A stretch of DNA of 64,000 nt from Lingula anatina (Eukaryota > Brachiopoda > Lingulata > Lingulida > Lingulidae), in NCBI RefSeq assembly GCF_001039355.2, contig NW_019774225.1:116938-180937 (forward strand), read 5' to 3'. Shown one piece after another: positions 43,501-50,462 of this stretch. Every line of letters begins with the position of its first letter. The first letter of the stretch is position 1. A program made the position numbers and the translations under genes. Below the pieces are notes generated by a model that searched no databases, was not told the origin of the DNA, and saw only the letters and a program-made list of their open reading frames with translations.

Positions 43501-45842
43501 GTAATTCACCACTCCACGTAGTATGGATGTCTAGAACTGTTCATGTATTACAATCTTCAGAAGAGAAGAAAATTAGTAGCTCGATCCTCGTACCCTAGGT
43601 TATAGATTCCGGTATTGCCAGCTCGATCTTGATTTCATATATAACCCATAGTAGCAATACCAGACTCTAGCGAACAGTGGCAACTCGGGGGCGTTCTTCT
43701 TCAAAATTCTGCCTGGGGCGCTTCCATATTTGGAAGTCACACGTCACAGCTGTGTCCGCCTGGATCCATATTTGGAAGTCATAAGTCTCGTACGTCACAG
43801 GTTTGGCCGCCTGGAGCTGCCTTTCCCGCCTTGCGCGGAGGTCTCGTGCAGGCGAGACAAGAAGCAATTAAAGTGCCTGACGCGGAGTTAGATGTTTGAA
43901 ATGAAAATATCTTGCAGTCGAAGGTCAGTGCCACAATACAAACAACATTCTGCTGTAAAAACTTATTTTCGTGTAGCCATTGCGCAGCCCTTGTAGTGGT
44001 ATCGGGCATACAGTGTAGCTGTCAAATTTGGCACACGGCAAGCACATGTATTGCGCACGTGTATATCTCAGGATTAAATGTTCTTTGATAAGCAAAAAAT
44101 ACAAAAACATTGGATATATCTTTTCTTTCCGAAGAATATTATTTATTTTTTCACTTTACATCTTAAATACAGCAAATAAAATTAAATAAAGCAGAATTAA
44201 ATTTGTTTTACGTTTTATTTTGGTCTGATGACATTCAACTGCATTTTCACTGCGGAGCAGTTCTATTTGATTGATGGAAAACTTTCATGGTCTTCAGAGT
44301 TAGTAAAAGCGACTCCACCACAAGGTATATTTAGCAAGCTAGCTTTTACGTTGCTCTGACGCTCAGGGTAGATCCTCGCCTTCACGGTAGAAAATGCTCT
44401 ATACGGCGGTTTAGAGAAGGCTTACACACTCAAAAATTTTCCTCGTAGATAATATCTGCTTTGATAATGGAAAATCATATTTTGGTTGGTCGCCTCCTTT
44501 AAATATAAATATTGTAACAATAAAGGTAAACCCGGAAGACTAAATAAATTTAAATCAAATACACTTATAGTCCCAGCAAACACAGAACGTTATTATAACG
44601 TTACCATAACGCTATTTTATACAAACGTTATGGTAACGCTATATAATAACGTTCTGTATTTGCTGGGAATGGTGTTTAAATGAGCATGCGCCATCTTCGT
44701 GTTCTAGATGCAATCACAGACGAATTCCTCTTGGAGCTGGCCCCGATGCTCGGTAGTGACTGGGAGAAGTTGGGCAAAGAGCTGGGTTTATCTTCGCACA
44801 GAGTTGCCCAGATAGCGAAAGCCGACCCTGACGACACCTCGCGGGCAGTGGTGGTATTGCGGAGATGGTCCCAGAGCGTAGCGATTTCAGTTGATAAGGT
44901 TTGTATCGTTGTGTTCTTGCCCTTGTTTCATTGGCACAAAACGGTTTCCATAGGAAAGTAACTCGGTAAAAAAGTCACCAAAATGTCAGTTGTCCACACC
45001 GTAAAGTTGTTGACAGTGAACTCCAAAGTTTCATTTTCAAAAAACCGTAATATATGTTTAACCCACCTATTTTCTCCCCATTCACGCAAATGGAATTTAT
45101 GCTGCATTCCAATTATTTTCCGACTATTTTATGCTTCACCCGTACAGGCAGCTGCCTTGCAAAAGATGTGCACTAAGATAGGCCGACCTGATCTCGAGGC
45201 TTTGGTCCGGAAGAAGGTCCAAGAGTTCAAAGCTCACATGCTGTGTAAAGTACAAGGTATGTATAACTTGGCATGTTTTCTTGTGTTAGGACCGAAGTAC
45301 ATGAAAATGTATGTAATTAACCTGCAGAAATGATAAATGTGAAGTTTATTAAAACAAAACAATACACACAGCTTTAACAGCCATAAAACCTTTTGTTACG
45401 GATAGGCGCAAAATGCCAATCTCTTTGAGTGTAACAGTTGACGTCAATTACCTTATTCTGACTATTACATTTAAGTCCAAACTGCAATCTGAGTAACCGC
45501 CAGCACTCTCTCTCATCCCTAGATCTAAACCTGGTGAAAGCGTTCAACGTTTTGATACGTAATACTGCGGTGGTGGCCGGGTGGCGGGACGTGGCCCTAG
45601 AGCTCAGCGTCCCGTTCGGCGAAGTGGAGAAAATCGCCAACTCTCCGCTGAACGACGACGAGAAATGCTTCAAGGCGTTGATGATGTGGAGAGAATCCGG
45701 TGGAGCGACATTGGAGGGTTTACAGAAACATTTGGAGAACTTGAATCACAGACAGGCAGCAGGTTGGTGCACGTGGGCGGTTGTGATTGTGTGGCAATTT
45801 ACGATGCAATCACATCAGGCGCAAGCACATCTAACACAATGA
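12702..45842 (+). CDS. Polycystin-1-like 11-TM receptor-channel with CUB/FN3 ectodomain and C-terminal ZU5-like and death domains (41 exons)
   Basis: Proposed coding exons: 12702-12731, 17202-17244, 18521-18627, 19096-19288, 19589-19767, 20150-20315, 20942-21123, 21339-21495, 21810-22004, 22365-22456, 22694-22741, 23229-23348, 23769-23850, 24228-24349, 24746-24970, 25250-25730, 26191-26333, 26478-26711, 26933-27103, 27380-27534, 28163-28348, 28683-28827, 29382-30011, 30368-30485, 30877-31109, 31471-31645, 31885-31980, 32153-32734, 32933-33481, 33882-34150, 34801-35126, 35426-35612, 36124-36267, 36741-36926, 37572-37698, 38261-38384, 38639-38681, 38964-38994, 44708-44898, 45148-45256, 45523-45842. 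Every junction has AG/GT borders and matching phase; the sum is 7896 nt, 2631 residues plus stop. Polycystin-1 family members are plasma-membrane or ciliary receptor-channel subunits that pair with TRPP channels. Channel, PLAT, CUB and death-domain assignments are strong; the first two exons and the final 30 residues are less certain. The exon at 41818-42008 is a near-identical alternative to 44708-44898. Confidence 0.88.
13241..13343. repeat. Poly-A plus (TA)n tract in intron 1
   Basis: About 23 A then about 40 TA units. Confidence 0.95.
17264..17340. repeat. (TG)n/(CG)n microsatellite in intron 2
   Basis: Alternating purine-pyrimidine tract, TG with an inner GCGCGCGCGC run, 20 nt past the exon-2 donor. 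Alternating GC/GT tracts can adopt Z-DNA. Both strands show spurious open frames. Confidence 0.95.
18521..19288 (+). CDS. Exons 3-4: fibronectin type III-like module (about residues 25-124)
   Basis: Exons 18521-18627 and 19096-19288 encode a segment with the FN3 landmarks TTAVVIQWSAPATGASLVTQ (B strand Trp) and, in exon 4, a threonine/leucine turn ISSLTPGILYAIDVKG typical of strands E-F. The domain is split in the middle by an intron in phase 0, a common place for FN3 modules. Several N-x-S/T sequons (NTT, NCT, NAT, NKT) fit an extracellular location. An unusual CTHC pair and a third Cys are present. The domain call rests on pattern only. Confidence 0.65.
19589..20315 (+). CDS. Exons 5-6: CUB-like domain 1 (about residues 125-239)
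   Basis: Exons 19589-19767 and 20150-20315. The start ESCNQVLVAAPVAYFTSSNY and the following PQVYDKNQKCYYYV match the CUB opening (Cys, then YFTSPNYP-like, then Cys-x-Tyr). Exon 6 has a further Cys (GYCESNN) and a closing GFNISVN strand typical of CUB C-termini (GF-x-hydrophobic). CUB domains are extracellular beta-sandwich binding modules. The intron between them contains an (ATA)n/(ATG)n microsatellite. Confidence 0.65.
20942..21495 (+). CDS. Exons 7-8: CUB-like domain 2 (about residues 240-352)
   Basis: Exons 20942-21123 and 21339-21495. Sequence YLSPDYPFKYPTGHSCNTTI is a canonical CUB opening (SP-x-YP-x-x-YP, then Cys), followed by FEYEDGYDYVG, close to the CUB acidic motif that can bind Ca2+ (E-x-x-x-x-D-Y-hydrophobic). 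Exon 8 provides paired Cys (NCTGDTCITG) and the late strand AGANISYQ. This is the better preserved of the two CUB modules. Confidence 0.75.
21741..21799. repeat. (TATAA)n pentanucleotide microsatellite next to exon 9
   Basis: Eleven to twelve copies of TATAA ending about 10 nt before the AG of exon 9. Confidence 0.95.
21810..22004 (+). CDS. Exon 9: Thr-rich mucin-like stalk (about residues 353-417)
   Basis: An exon of 195 nt made almost wholly of ACN threonine codons with interspersed Glu, Met, Pro and Val, read as repeats of the type EETTTTTSTTTTTPLITTTP. It would be a heavily O-glycosylated extended stalk separating the CUB modules from the GAIN-like region. The opposite strand is also open but is only the shadow of this biased composition. 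The acceptor is odd: it follows a (TATAA)n microsatellite directly and has no pyrimidine tract. Confidence 0.7.
22365..26333 (+). CDS. Exons 10-17: GAIN-like extracellular juxtamembrane region (about residues 418-855)
   Basis: Eight exons, including the 481-nt exon 25250-25730. Early exons are helical and Ala/Ser/Asn rich (for example MLDNLDSLMEDPDAF and LLDVTSNLAGRM), as in the helical GAIN subdomain A of adhesion GPCRs and polycystins. Later exons are beta-rich, and exon 17 carries DARVWNATTSQWETSTELE, the paired-Trp pattern that precedes a GPS. No REJ or lectin domain is recognisable. Exon 17 uses a weak GAAG acceptor but keeps phase. The exact domain borders are inferred. Confidence 0.65.
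24391..24462. repeat. (AAT)n(GAT)n microsatellite in intron 14
   Basis: AAT repeats passing into GAT repeats. Similar AAT/ATT tracts lie in introns at 19977-20028, 22650-22686, 26755-26796 and 28471-28509. Confidence 0.95.
26478..26711 (+). CDS. Exon 18: degenerate GPS motif and TM1 (about residues 856-933)
   Basis: The segment FFGSFAAGLFEPPNTIDFDA aligns with the conserved polycystin stretch after the GPS (FG..F..PPNTIDF..VF). The usual GPS cysteines and the His-Leu-Thr/Ser cleavage tripeptide are absent; the corresponding place reads VVFKSNFFGSF. A 20-residue hydrophobic helix YVFGFLIGLVVLYIILVIFM with RRRD on its cytoplasmic side is TM1. The exon ends just before the PLAT domain, as in the family. 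Confidence 0.85.
26933..27534 (+). CDS. Exons 19-20: PLAT/LH2 domain (about residues 934-1042)
   Basis: Exon 19 starts WAYAPLSDNKKSDTYYYRIS and contains the LHGELGKTRPRVLSDGQRK-type core (family: G..G.T..R.LSD). Exon 20 (27380-27534) continues with SLGKLTNMQIWHDGKGKSPH and WLLRKIIVYDV, matching the PLAT pattern LG.L..iriWHDn.G..PsW.L..V.V.D. In polycystins PLAT sits in the first intracellular loop after TM1 and binds lipid and Ca2+. It is split by an intron in phase 0. Confidence 0.93.
27559..27784 (-). mobile_element. MITE family 2, copy 1 (in intron 20)
   Basis: A 226-bp segment flanked by TTA at 27556-27558 and 27785-27787. It has inverted ends of the type CATAGATTTTTAGATCGATC and a shared interior including TAAGGGGGTAATTAACTA. 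It is the reverse-oriented relative of 59858-60072. No coding content. Confidence 0.75.
28163..30485 (+). CDS. Exons 21-24: polycystin-1 TM2-TM5 region (about residues 1042-1402)
   Basis: Exon 21 encodes FTCGRWLSHTKGEKRIERLL then FFDDHLWISVFTRPTSSR, the typical post-PLAT linker (W.SV..RP..S.F.R.QR). Exon 22 has RVQRVSVCIAMLFLAMIANA (TM2). Exon 23 (29382-30011) opens with TM3 (VYVGFIGSLLVVPPTVIMIE), has a long charged cytoplasmic loop with Lys-rich KADAKKKKEASKP, then TM4 and TM5 (LLSMFFSFTQSFIIIQPIK), which continues into exon 24. The PW.. before TM4 and the QP..K after TM5 are family hallmarks. Exon 24 ends in an acidic stretch. Confidence 0.93.
30877..32734 (+). CDS. Exons 25-28: TM6 (S1), extracellular polycystin/TOP domain, S2 and S3
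   Basis: Exon 25 encodes LRDKRLMGKLQDVAVHLLHL then LFLLIVICFSN (S1). Exons 26-28 encode the large extracellular domain: FDDIWTWLDETIVPGVFP, GPLRLRQVRVRKG, a Cys pair in GGCSVVEPMYKLTNSCIPYW, and GSYPPSGYIVDV, all canonical PKD_channel landmarks, with NLT and NHT sequons. After FRPYPYVEAFDFVLLLIQII come S2 and, following RHLWHVLGLCD, S3. Exon 28 is 582 nt, the second longest of the gene. About residues 1402-1764. Confidence 0.95.
32933..33481 (+). CDS. Exon 29: S4-S6 and pore of the polycystin channel (about residues 1764-1947)
   Basis: One exon carries S4 (AYSTAIALDLFLAMMQLFAP), the S4-S5 linker (LKSILKRSFGEVMNYVGIF), S5, pore helix and S6. S6 reads NFILLNMFMSIINDTLSDV, very close to the TRPP S6 signature ILLNMF.aIINDTYs.V. 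The pore-loop segment is RLFGAMLGILKYADL; at the position where PKD2-type channels have Leu-Gly-Asp, this protein has Leu-Gly-Ile. The C-terminus after S6 is charged (KKAEKKTVRFG) and cytoplasmic. Confidence 0.95.
33882..35126 (+). CDS. Exons 30-31: cytoplasmic linker and charged amphipathic helix/coiled-coil segment (about residues 1947-2145)
   Basis: Exon 30 (33882-34150) is Ser/Pro/Asp rich and probably disordered. Exon 31 (34801-35126) is strongly charged and helical, for example WAIQSLEEELGESK and ITKELQAMQKSLLRMVRNEI, followed by basic RRVVAKWHN. Polycystins often have a coiled coil after S6 that mediates subunit assembly; that role here is inferred. The two exons are joined in phase 0 and both have good splice sites. 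Confidence 0.8.
35426..38994 (+). CDS. Exons 32-38: ZU5/UPA-like cytoplasmic region (about residues 2145-2426)
   Basis: Seven small exons encode beta-rich sequence. Exon 34 has HKISPAGGVVTTSDCKNLSI, resembling the opening of a ZU5 domain (GG.v....s.v.l..p). Exons 32-33 (SDIIIGIPVGDRSFSSAPEM then SLRVSYDVNGNQWETV) look like a second, diverged ZU5 half. Exons 36-38 (ITIEGEDEEIRVTTKYGDSH, then LLRLPTPEEKLWFRLRK) resemble the UPA layer. In ankyrins, UNC5 and PIDD1 the order ZU5-(ZU5)-UPA-death domain is standard, and the death domains that follow here support the call. The PIDD-type His-Phe-Ser self-cleavage site is not seen. Similarity is weak; a profile search is needed. Confidence 0.5.
37302..37396. 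repeat. Perfect 40-bp inverted repeat between two (TA)n tracts, intron 34
   Basis: Arms 37302-37341 and 37357-37396 are exact complements across all 40 positions, with a 15-nt GAAA-rich loop. The arm core is GCAACTTTTTTGCCCCGACC. (TA)n tracts lie at 37250-37301 and 37440-37503. No ORF apart from shadows. Confidence 0.9.
39470..39692. mobile_element. PIF/Harbinger-like MITE with TTA target duplication
   Basis: Terminal inverted repeats CCCCCTTTACACTGGACGG and its complement, extending through GCGTCCTTTCTGCGTCC, bound a 223-bp element with no ORF. It is flanked by TTA at 39467-39469 and 39693-39695, and the duplicate at 42743-42745 has a single TTA, giving the exact pre-insertion site. A 3-bp TTA/TAA duplication is the PIF/Harbinger hallmark. 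Confidence 0.85.
41518..41624. mobile_element. Foldback MITE (TCCCAGCAAA ends), copy in unit A
   Basis: Same element at the matching place of the other duplication unit, 107 bp, with an enlarged loop and a shortened right arm. It was therefore present before the duplication (or before the alleles split). Confidence 0.65.
41818..42273 (+). pseudogene. Duplicate A of death domain 1: complete exon 39 copy and exon 40 copy cut off at an assembly N
   Basis: The exon at 41818-42008 encodes the same 63 codons as 44708-44898, with the same phases and splice sites. The following exon copy starts at 42248 (AALQKMC) and is interrupted at N 42274, after which the sequence is unrelated. Splicing copy A directly to copy B would break frame, because A ends in phase 0 while B needs phase 1. 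So A is a mutually exclusive exon, a dead tandem duplicate, or an allelic copy placed in tandem by the assembler. Confidence 0.6.
42293..45173 (+). repeat. Direct duplication unit B (about 2.9 kb)
   Basis: Second copy of the unit, separated from unit A by an N and about 18 unrelated bases. It keeps the empty target site of the unit-A MITE (TTA at 42743-42745) and joins uninterrupted to the remaining exons of the gene, so it is the copy used in the gene model. Confidence 0.95.
44571..44668. mobile_element. Foldback MITE (TCCCAGCAAA ends), copy in unit B
   Basis: A 98-bp near-perfect palindrome: TCCCAGCAAACACAGAACGT at one end and its complement at the other, with ACGTTATTATAACGTTACC-type interior. 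It lies in intron 38 just before the death-domain exon. Confidence 0.65.
44708..45256 (+). CDS. Exons 39-40: death domain 1 (about residues 2426-2526), duplicate B
   Basis: Exon 39 (44708-44898) encodes ITDEFLLELAPMLGSDWEKL, GKELGLSSHRVAQIAKADPD and RAVVVLRRWSQS, a clear death-domain pattern (L..iA..LG.dW..La..LGls...i..i......d....a...Ll..W). Exon 40 (45148-45256) adds AALQKMCTKIGRPDLEALVR, the last helices (L...L..igr.Dl). Phases are 1 into exon 39, 0 between, 1 out. Death domains are homotypic interaction modules in apoptotic and NF-kB-type signalling; the partner here is unknown. Confidence 0.85.
45523..45842 (+). CDS. Exon 41: death domain 2 and C-terminus (about residues 2526-2631)
   Basis: Encodes LNLVKAFNVLIRNTAVVAGW, RDVALELSVPFGEVEKIANS and DEKCFKALMMWRESGGATLE, then LQKHLENLNHRQAAG: a second complete death domain, diverged from the first, with the core Trp pair present. 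The frame then runs 25 more codons of low-complexity character to TGA at 45840-45842. The true C-terminus could instead be reached by an undetected splice after HRQAAG (a weak GTTGGT donor lies there). Confidence 0.8.
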
Positions 45843-45964
45843 CAGGCGCATACCTACGATCTGAGGAAGCACACGTGTCACACCTAACACAATCATACCT
45901 AACACAACCGTAACTAGCACCATGCCACCACCACCACCACTATGGAAAATTTTAAAAAAGTGAA

Positions 45965-45970
45965 AATAAA
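45965..45970 (+). terminator. Polyadenylation signal AATAAA of the polycystin-like gene
   Basis: A canonical AATAAA lies about 120 nt after the proposed stop codon, followed within 25 nt by T/G-rich sequence (TTGTTGG). This is a sensible 3' end for the gene. Confidence 0.5.
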
Positions 45971-48900
45971 CGAACTTGTTGGTAGAAATATCGCATTCAT
46001 TGTCTTATAATATTACATGTTATTCACCAATACTTATTTACAGCGTCATACTCGTGAAAATGGTTCTATTAACAATTCACGTATGTTTGGACGAATATTC
46101 AAGCTACCAAAACTATATTATTTTTTCGTTTTATCTTTCCAGAAAAACTCGCCGATCTACATGTATAGTATTACTATGACCAGACCCAGAGCTGACAATA
46201 TTAACTTTGCGACCATTCATCATACCTGTCAGTACAGAAGTGGAGTTCAGCTCTTTTACAATACGCTGTTGTTCGTTTATTCCATATTCTAATATTTAAC
46301 ACACAGAGTTTCATTTACCAACAGCTATAGAAAAAAATTAACTGAGATTAACTAGCCAATATTTCGTCTGCTGACAGTCAGACTCCAAAAGACAAATGCA
46401 ACTGTATTTGTTTGTCATACACACATAGATCATGGAACTGTTCAACAAACATTCATATTGGATTCATCTTTGACTCATTCTTAGACATGCGGTTAATAAA
46501 TCGCGAGATTTAATAATGCGTGGTATCAGGTTCTGACAGATCTGATAATATCACAGGACTATGAGACAGTAAATACACCAAAGGTACTGTATGACATTTT
46601 TATTTTTAAGTTAAGATTACATTCTACTGCTAAATGTACAAATAGGTAATCTTTAACTTAGCGATAAACTGTGAGTGCCCGTTCACGCGTTGATATTTCA
46701 CGCATTTGTAGTGACAGCACTTGTATTGTAGTTGTTTCAATTTATAAAACATTCCTCATAAAATTTCCCTTGCCATACATTAACCTACCCTCACATATAC
46801 TTGTACTGTACTATCGAATGTTGTTTTAAATAAATCACCGTTTGCCCATCAGTTGTCATAATTTACATGTATATTATCAAATAATTTTTGAGGTATAGAC
46901 TATTGTATGTCGACGTCAGAAAATATATTTTGTGCAAAATAGCGTTCATATTTGTGTAAACACGTCATGTAAGTAATTCCCACACCGTATTCTACATTCC
47001 TCGAGTCTTCACAAAGATTGAGATGGGTGTTGATCAAATCCAATAACATCAACTCTCCACAAAAGTGGTACAAAATGATAAATGATTAGGCCACACTGAT
47101 CTAATGGAAGAACGTTCCGTATTACTTGAGGCGCAGCCAATGGTGTGTACCGGTACATGGGATCCAGGCATTAATTCAGTCGTTATCTTCAATGCCTTTA
47201 TCTCACACTTAGCAAACCGAAACTATACATATAGCTCCTAACAAGAACATGATCTGCCCAGTCCGGACCTCTTGTTACCATCACTGAATGATTGTTCCGT
47301 GTATTGTTAGTATTTTACTTTGCAACTGCATAATTAGTTGGCATTAGACATCGAATTCACACGTAGCTTGTCGTTGGAACTGAACTGAAAAGATAATTCA
47401 TTTACTGATTAATTGATTGGACAACTTTAATTAATTAATTAATTAAAATTGACTGATTTATTATCTCACTTATTAATGAATTACTTATTCATCACCCTAA
47501 TATAGCCCAATTCCGACATATACTAAAAGTTTCTTCAGAATCCCTCCATAACTTTTTGTAGAATGTAGCTAAAAGACAAACATACATTTTAATAAACCAA
47601 TTTATCAATTGATGGATCATCTCCAAAACCCCAAACGTTTGCTACTAGGCTCAATCAAGATAGTTAAGGGTGTATCAGCAAAATCCTTCAACAACTTTTC
47701 GCATAATGTTGATAACAGACAGACAGACAACAAGTTAACTAATAAATAACTGATAATTATCAGTCACCTTAAATTAGCCTATGTCTAACCTATCCTGAAA
47801 GTTTCGTCAAATCCCATCCATATCTCTTTGAGTTAGGCTGGTAGAAACAGATAAATAAACAAACGGAGATGACAACATAACCTACTTGCCGGGGGTAACA
47901 ATTGAAGTCAACAGATATGAATAGCGGAATGGAGAAGCAAGCTACCTTTTAAAAGATCGAACAATTGCGTAACTGCACGCCCCTTTTTTATTCAGCCTTC
48001 AAACCCATGGATGGAAGTTTTTTATGCTCCGAAAGAAATACAGGTAATAAGGTTTCATTCTCATCGAAATGTAACGTTAATAATTTGACAGCCACGAGCG
48101 AATAAGGAGCGGGAGTGTTTTGTACAGTAACTGGGTTGATTGACGTTTTCTTATTATACTTATACAACTGCGTATAATGTAAACGGAGAGAAGGCCGCTG
48201 AAGATTGCATGAGGTAGAGATACAAACGAAAAGAAAGCGGCGCAGGAACCTACTGGAAAGTAGTTAATACATAACACGAAAGAATATAAAAGAGTTGTAT
48301 GTACTACAGAAGATAAAGAAAACAACTTCTTCACATAAATGGTGCAGGATTGCGAAAGGAAAACAAGACATTTGATATAAATAATGTCAGATAAAGTCAC
48401 CAGACAGACATCCAGAGACGAGCGTACAATGTATTATATCTAAAAAGGGGATGGCAACGGGACAAATGAAAGAAACACAAGGTAGGAGGAAACTTATATA
48501 AAAGTTACCCAGGCTATGCGGTGATCGTGAAAATGGCTGAACCCGTTTGTTGGTCTCTTTCTCTTAATTCTTTGGTGGTTAAGGAGGCATAAGCATAATT
48601 AATATGTTTAAAAGTTAATGTAATCAAGGAGTTGTACAACTCCTTGCTGTATTTCGCTTGCATAAATTGCGATTTTTCTTATTCTGGCCACAAGGGTGAG
48701 ATAAGTCGTTGGAAGGTGCACCCACAACGTGTGAATCTTGAATGAAGCAGCACAGTAGACACTAAGATTGAAGGGGCTCCGTACGATCACTTTTCAACCG
48801 AAAAACCTATTTTTTACGTGACCTTAAGGTAATGTCAGAGAAATGGCAGGGCACTTGCACATAATATAAACGTATTCTCCAACGCCCGTAGCTGCTTATG

Positions 48901-49204
48901 ATGTCAAAACAAAAATCGTACGGGAAATCGTATACGATTTTATGTTGTGGCGCCCTTAGCAAATGTAATCTAGGGTAATCAATTTTGACAACTCCGTGTT
49001 GCAAGATGGCCTTGCATTGTTGCACAATCACCGCAAGTCTACCGCACAATGTCCTTGCGGGAATCAAGCAATGTCATCTCAATATTGCTACTTTCTACGG
49101 GATTGCGATTTTAAAAGTTTGTCAAAAGTTTCACTTGACAAAACCGTAGAGGCTACGAGGTCCTTAAATCCGTAAGATTCCGTACAATTTCACACGTCTA
49201 CCTC

Positions 49205-49392
49205 CCCGATATGTCCGACAGGCCAGATATGTCCTACGACCAGAGAAGGCCAGATATGTCCGACAAAAAAGAGCCAGTACGTTGTGTCCGACATATCTGG
49301 CCTGTCGTACACATCTGGCTCTTTTTTGTCGGACATATCTGGCCTGTTCTCTGGTCGTAGGACATAACTGACCTGTCGGACATATCGGGTCG
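49205..49392. repeat. Large palindrome built from repeats of GGCCAGATATGTCCGAC
   Basis: The left half (about 49205-49287) and right half (about 49288-49392) are near-perfect complements. Each half contains several direct copies of the 17-mer GGCCAGATATGTCCGAC or close variants, with spacers AAAAAAGAGCCAG and CTACGACCAGAGAA. Open frames on both strands follow from the repeat and are not taken as genes. Confidence 0.85.
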
Positions 49393-50164
49393 TCACATCC
49401 TCTCAGACGCTGTGCGAAAAGGTATTTACTGGCAGTACATATGTGCACCGTACGGACATCGCATGACAAATGGAATCTAAGCTTAAGATTGCTAATCCCG
49501 AAGCACAGATCATCTCATCGGTGAATACGACGTATCAATTTTTCTCCTTACTTGCGGTTTAATGAAAATTAAAGCAGTGAAAACAATATAAATATCTACT
49601 CGAGAGAGACCGTGTTCTTCCGCCGGTGTGGGCTACCTGTGCGCTGTAGACACTGATTTGCAGTCGTTTTGGCCTTACTGCGCGGCGGGTGGAGACCGTT
49701 ATATTGAGCCCAACTTCCGCGGTGCAAGCTACATGTACCTCTGCGCCGTAGTTAGACATCGTTAGGCGGACGTCTCGGGTCTGAGCGCAAGGCGAGGAGA
49801 GACCGTAACACACTGCCCGGTTTCCGCGGTGAAGGTCACATTGCAGTAGACGCTTATCGCCATTTGCCTCTCATAGTCCACTCCGGTTTCCCTCCGCAAA
49901 AACGATTCTGGCTTTTCTGAAACGTTTTTGAAAAACGACACTAGTTCCTGGTTTCAAGATTCGTGTTTTTGAAAAATGACACTGGTTTCTGGTTGCCAGA
50001 ATCCTTAAAAACTCTGGGCATCAGAATCGTTTTTGAAAAATTCAATAAAATTAAATTTATACTTCAAAAAACAAAAGGAGACCCCAGGGGCTCCTTCCCC
50101 CCCCTCCTCACGCTCATCACCCCCCCCCCCCACACACACACACACACTTTAGTAGTCAGAATTG

Positions 50165-50165
<1 letters not shown>

Positions 50166-50209
<44 letters not shown>

Positions 50210-50334
50210 ATAAAATCAAACTTAGTCTACTCCACATCAAGGAGAGACACCCAGGGGTCGACCTGTGCGCTGTAGAGAAACTGGCTGTGGTCGAAGAATG
50301 GAGGCACAGGCATCGATATAAATATATATATATA

Positions 50335-50400
<66 letters not shown>
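50166..50400. repeat. (TTA)n and (TA)n microsatellites around a short spacer
   Basis: (TTA)n at 50166-50208 and (TA)n at 50318-50400, separated by about 100 nt of mixed sequence. The TA tract abuts the truncated MITE end. Confidence 0.95.
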
Positions 50401-50403
<3 letters not shown>

Positions 50404-50462
50404 CTCAGACGGGACTGTACTGCGGGACGCAGAAAGGACGCCGTCCGGTGTAAAGGGGGCTT
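50401..50462. mobile_element. Truncated end of the same MITE family
   Basis: The segment GGACGCAGAAAGGACGCCGT then CCGGTGTAAAGGGGGC, followed by TTA, matches one end of the 39470-39692 element. The other end is missing; a (TA)n microsatellite abuts the broken side. Confidence 0.65.

Noticed and set aside
49164-49469. Minus-strand frames across the palindrome
   Set aside because: They translate the nested 17-mer repeat and have no other support.
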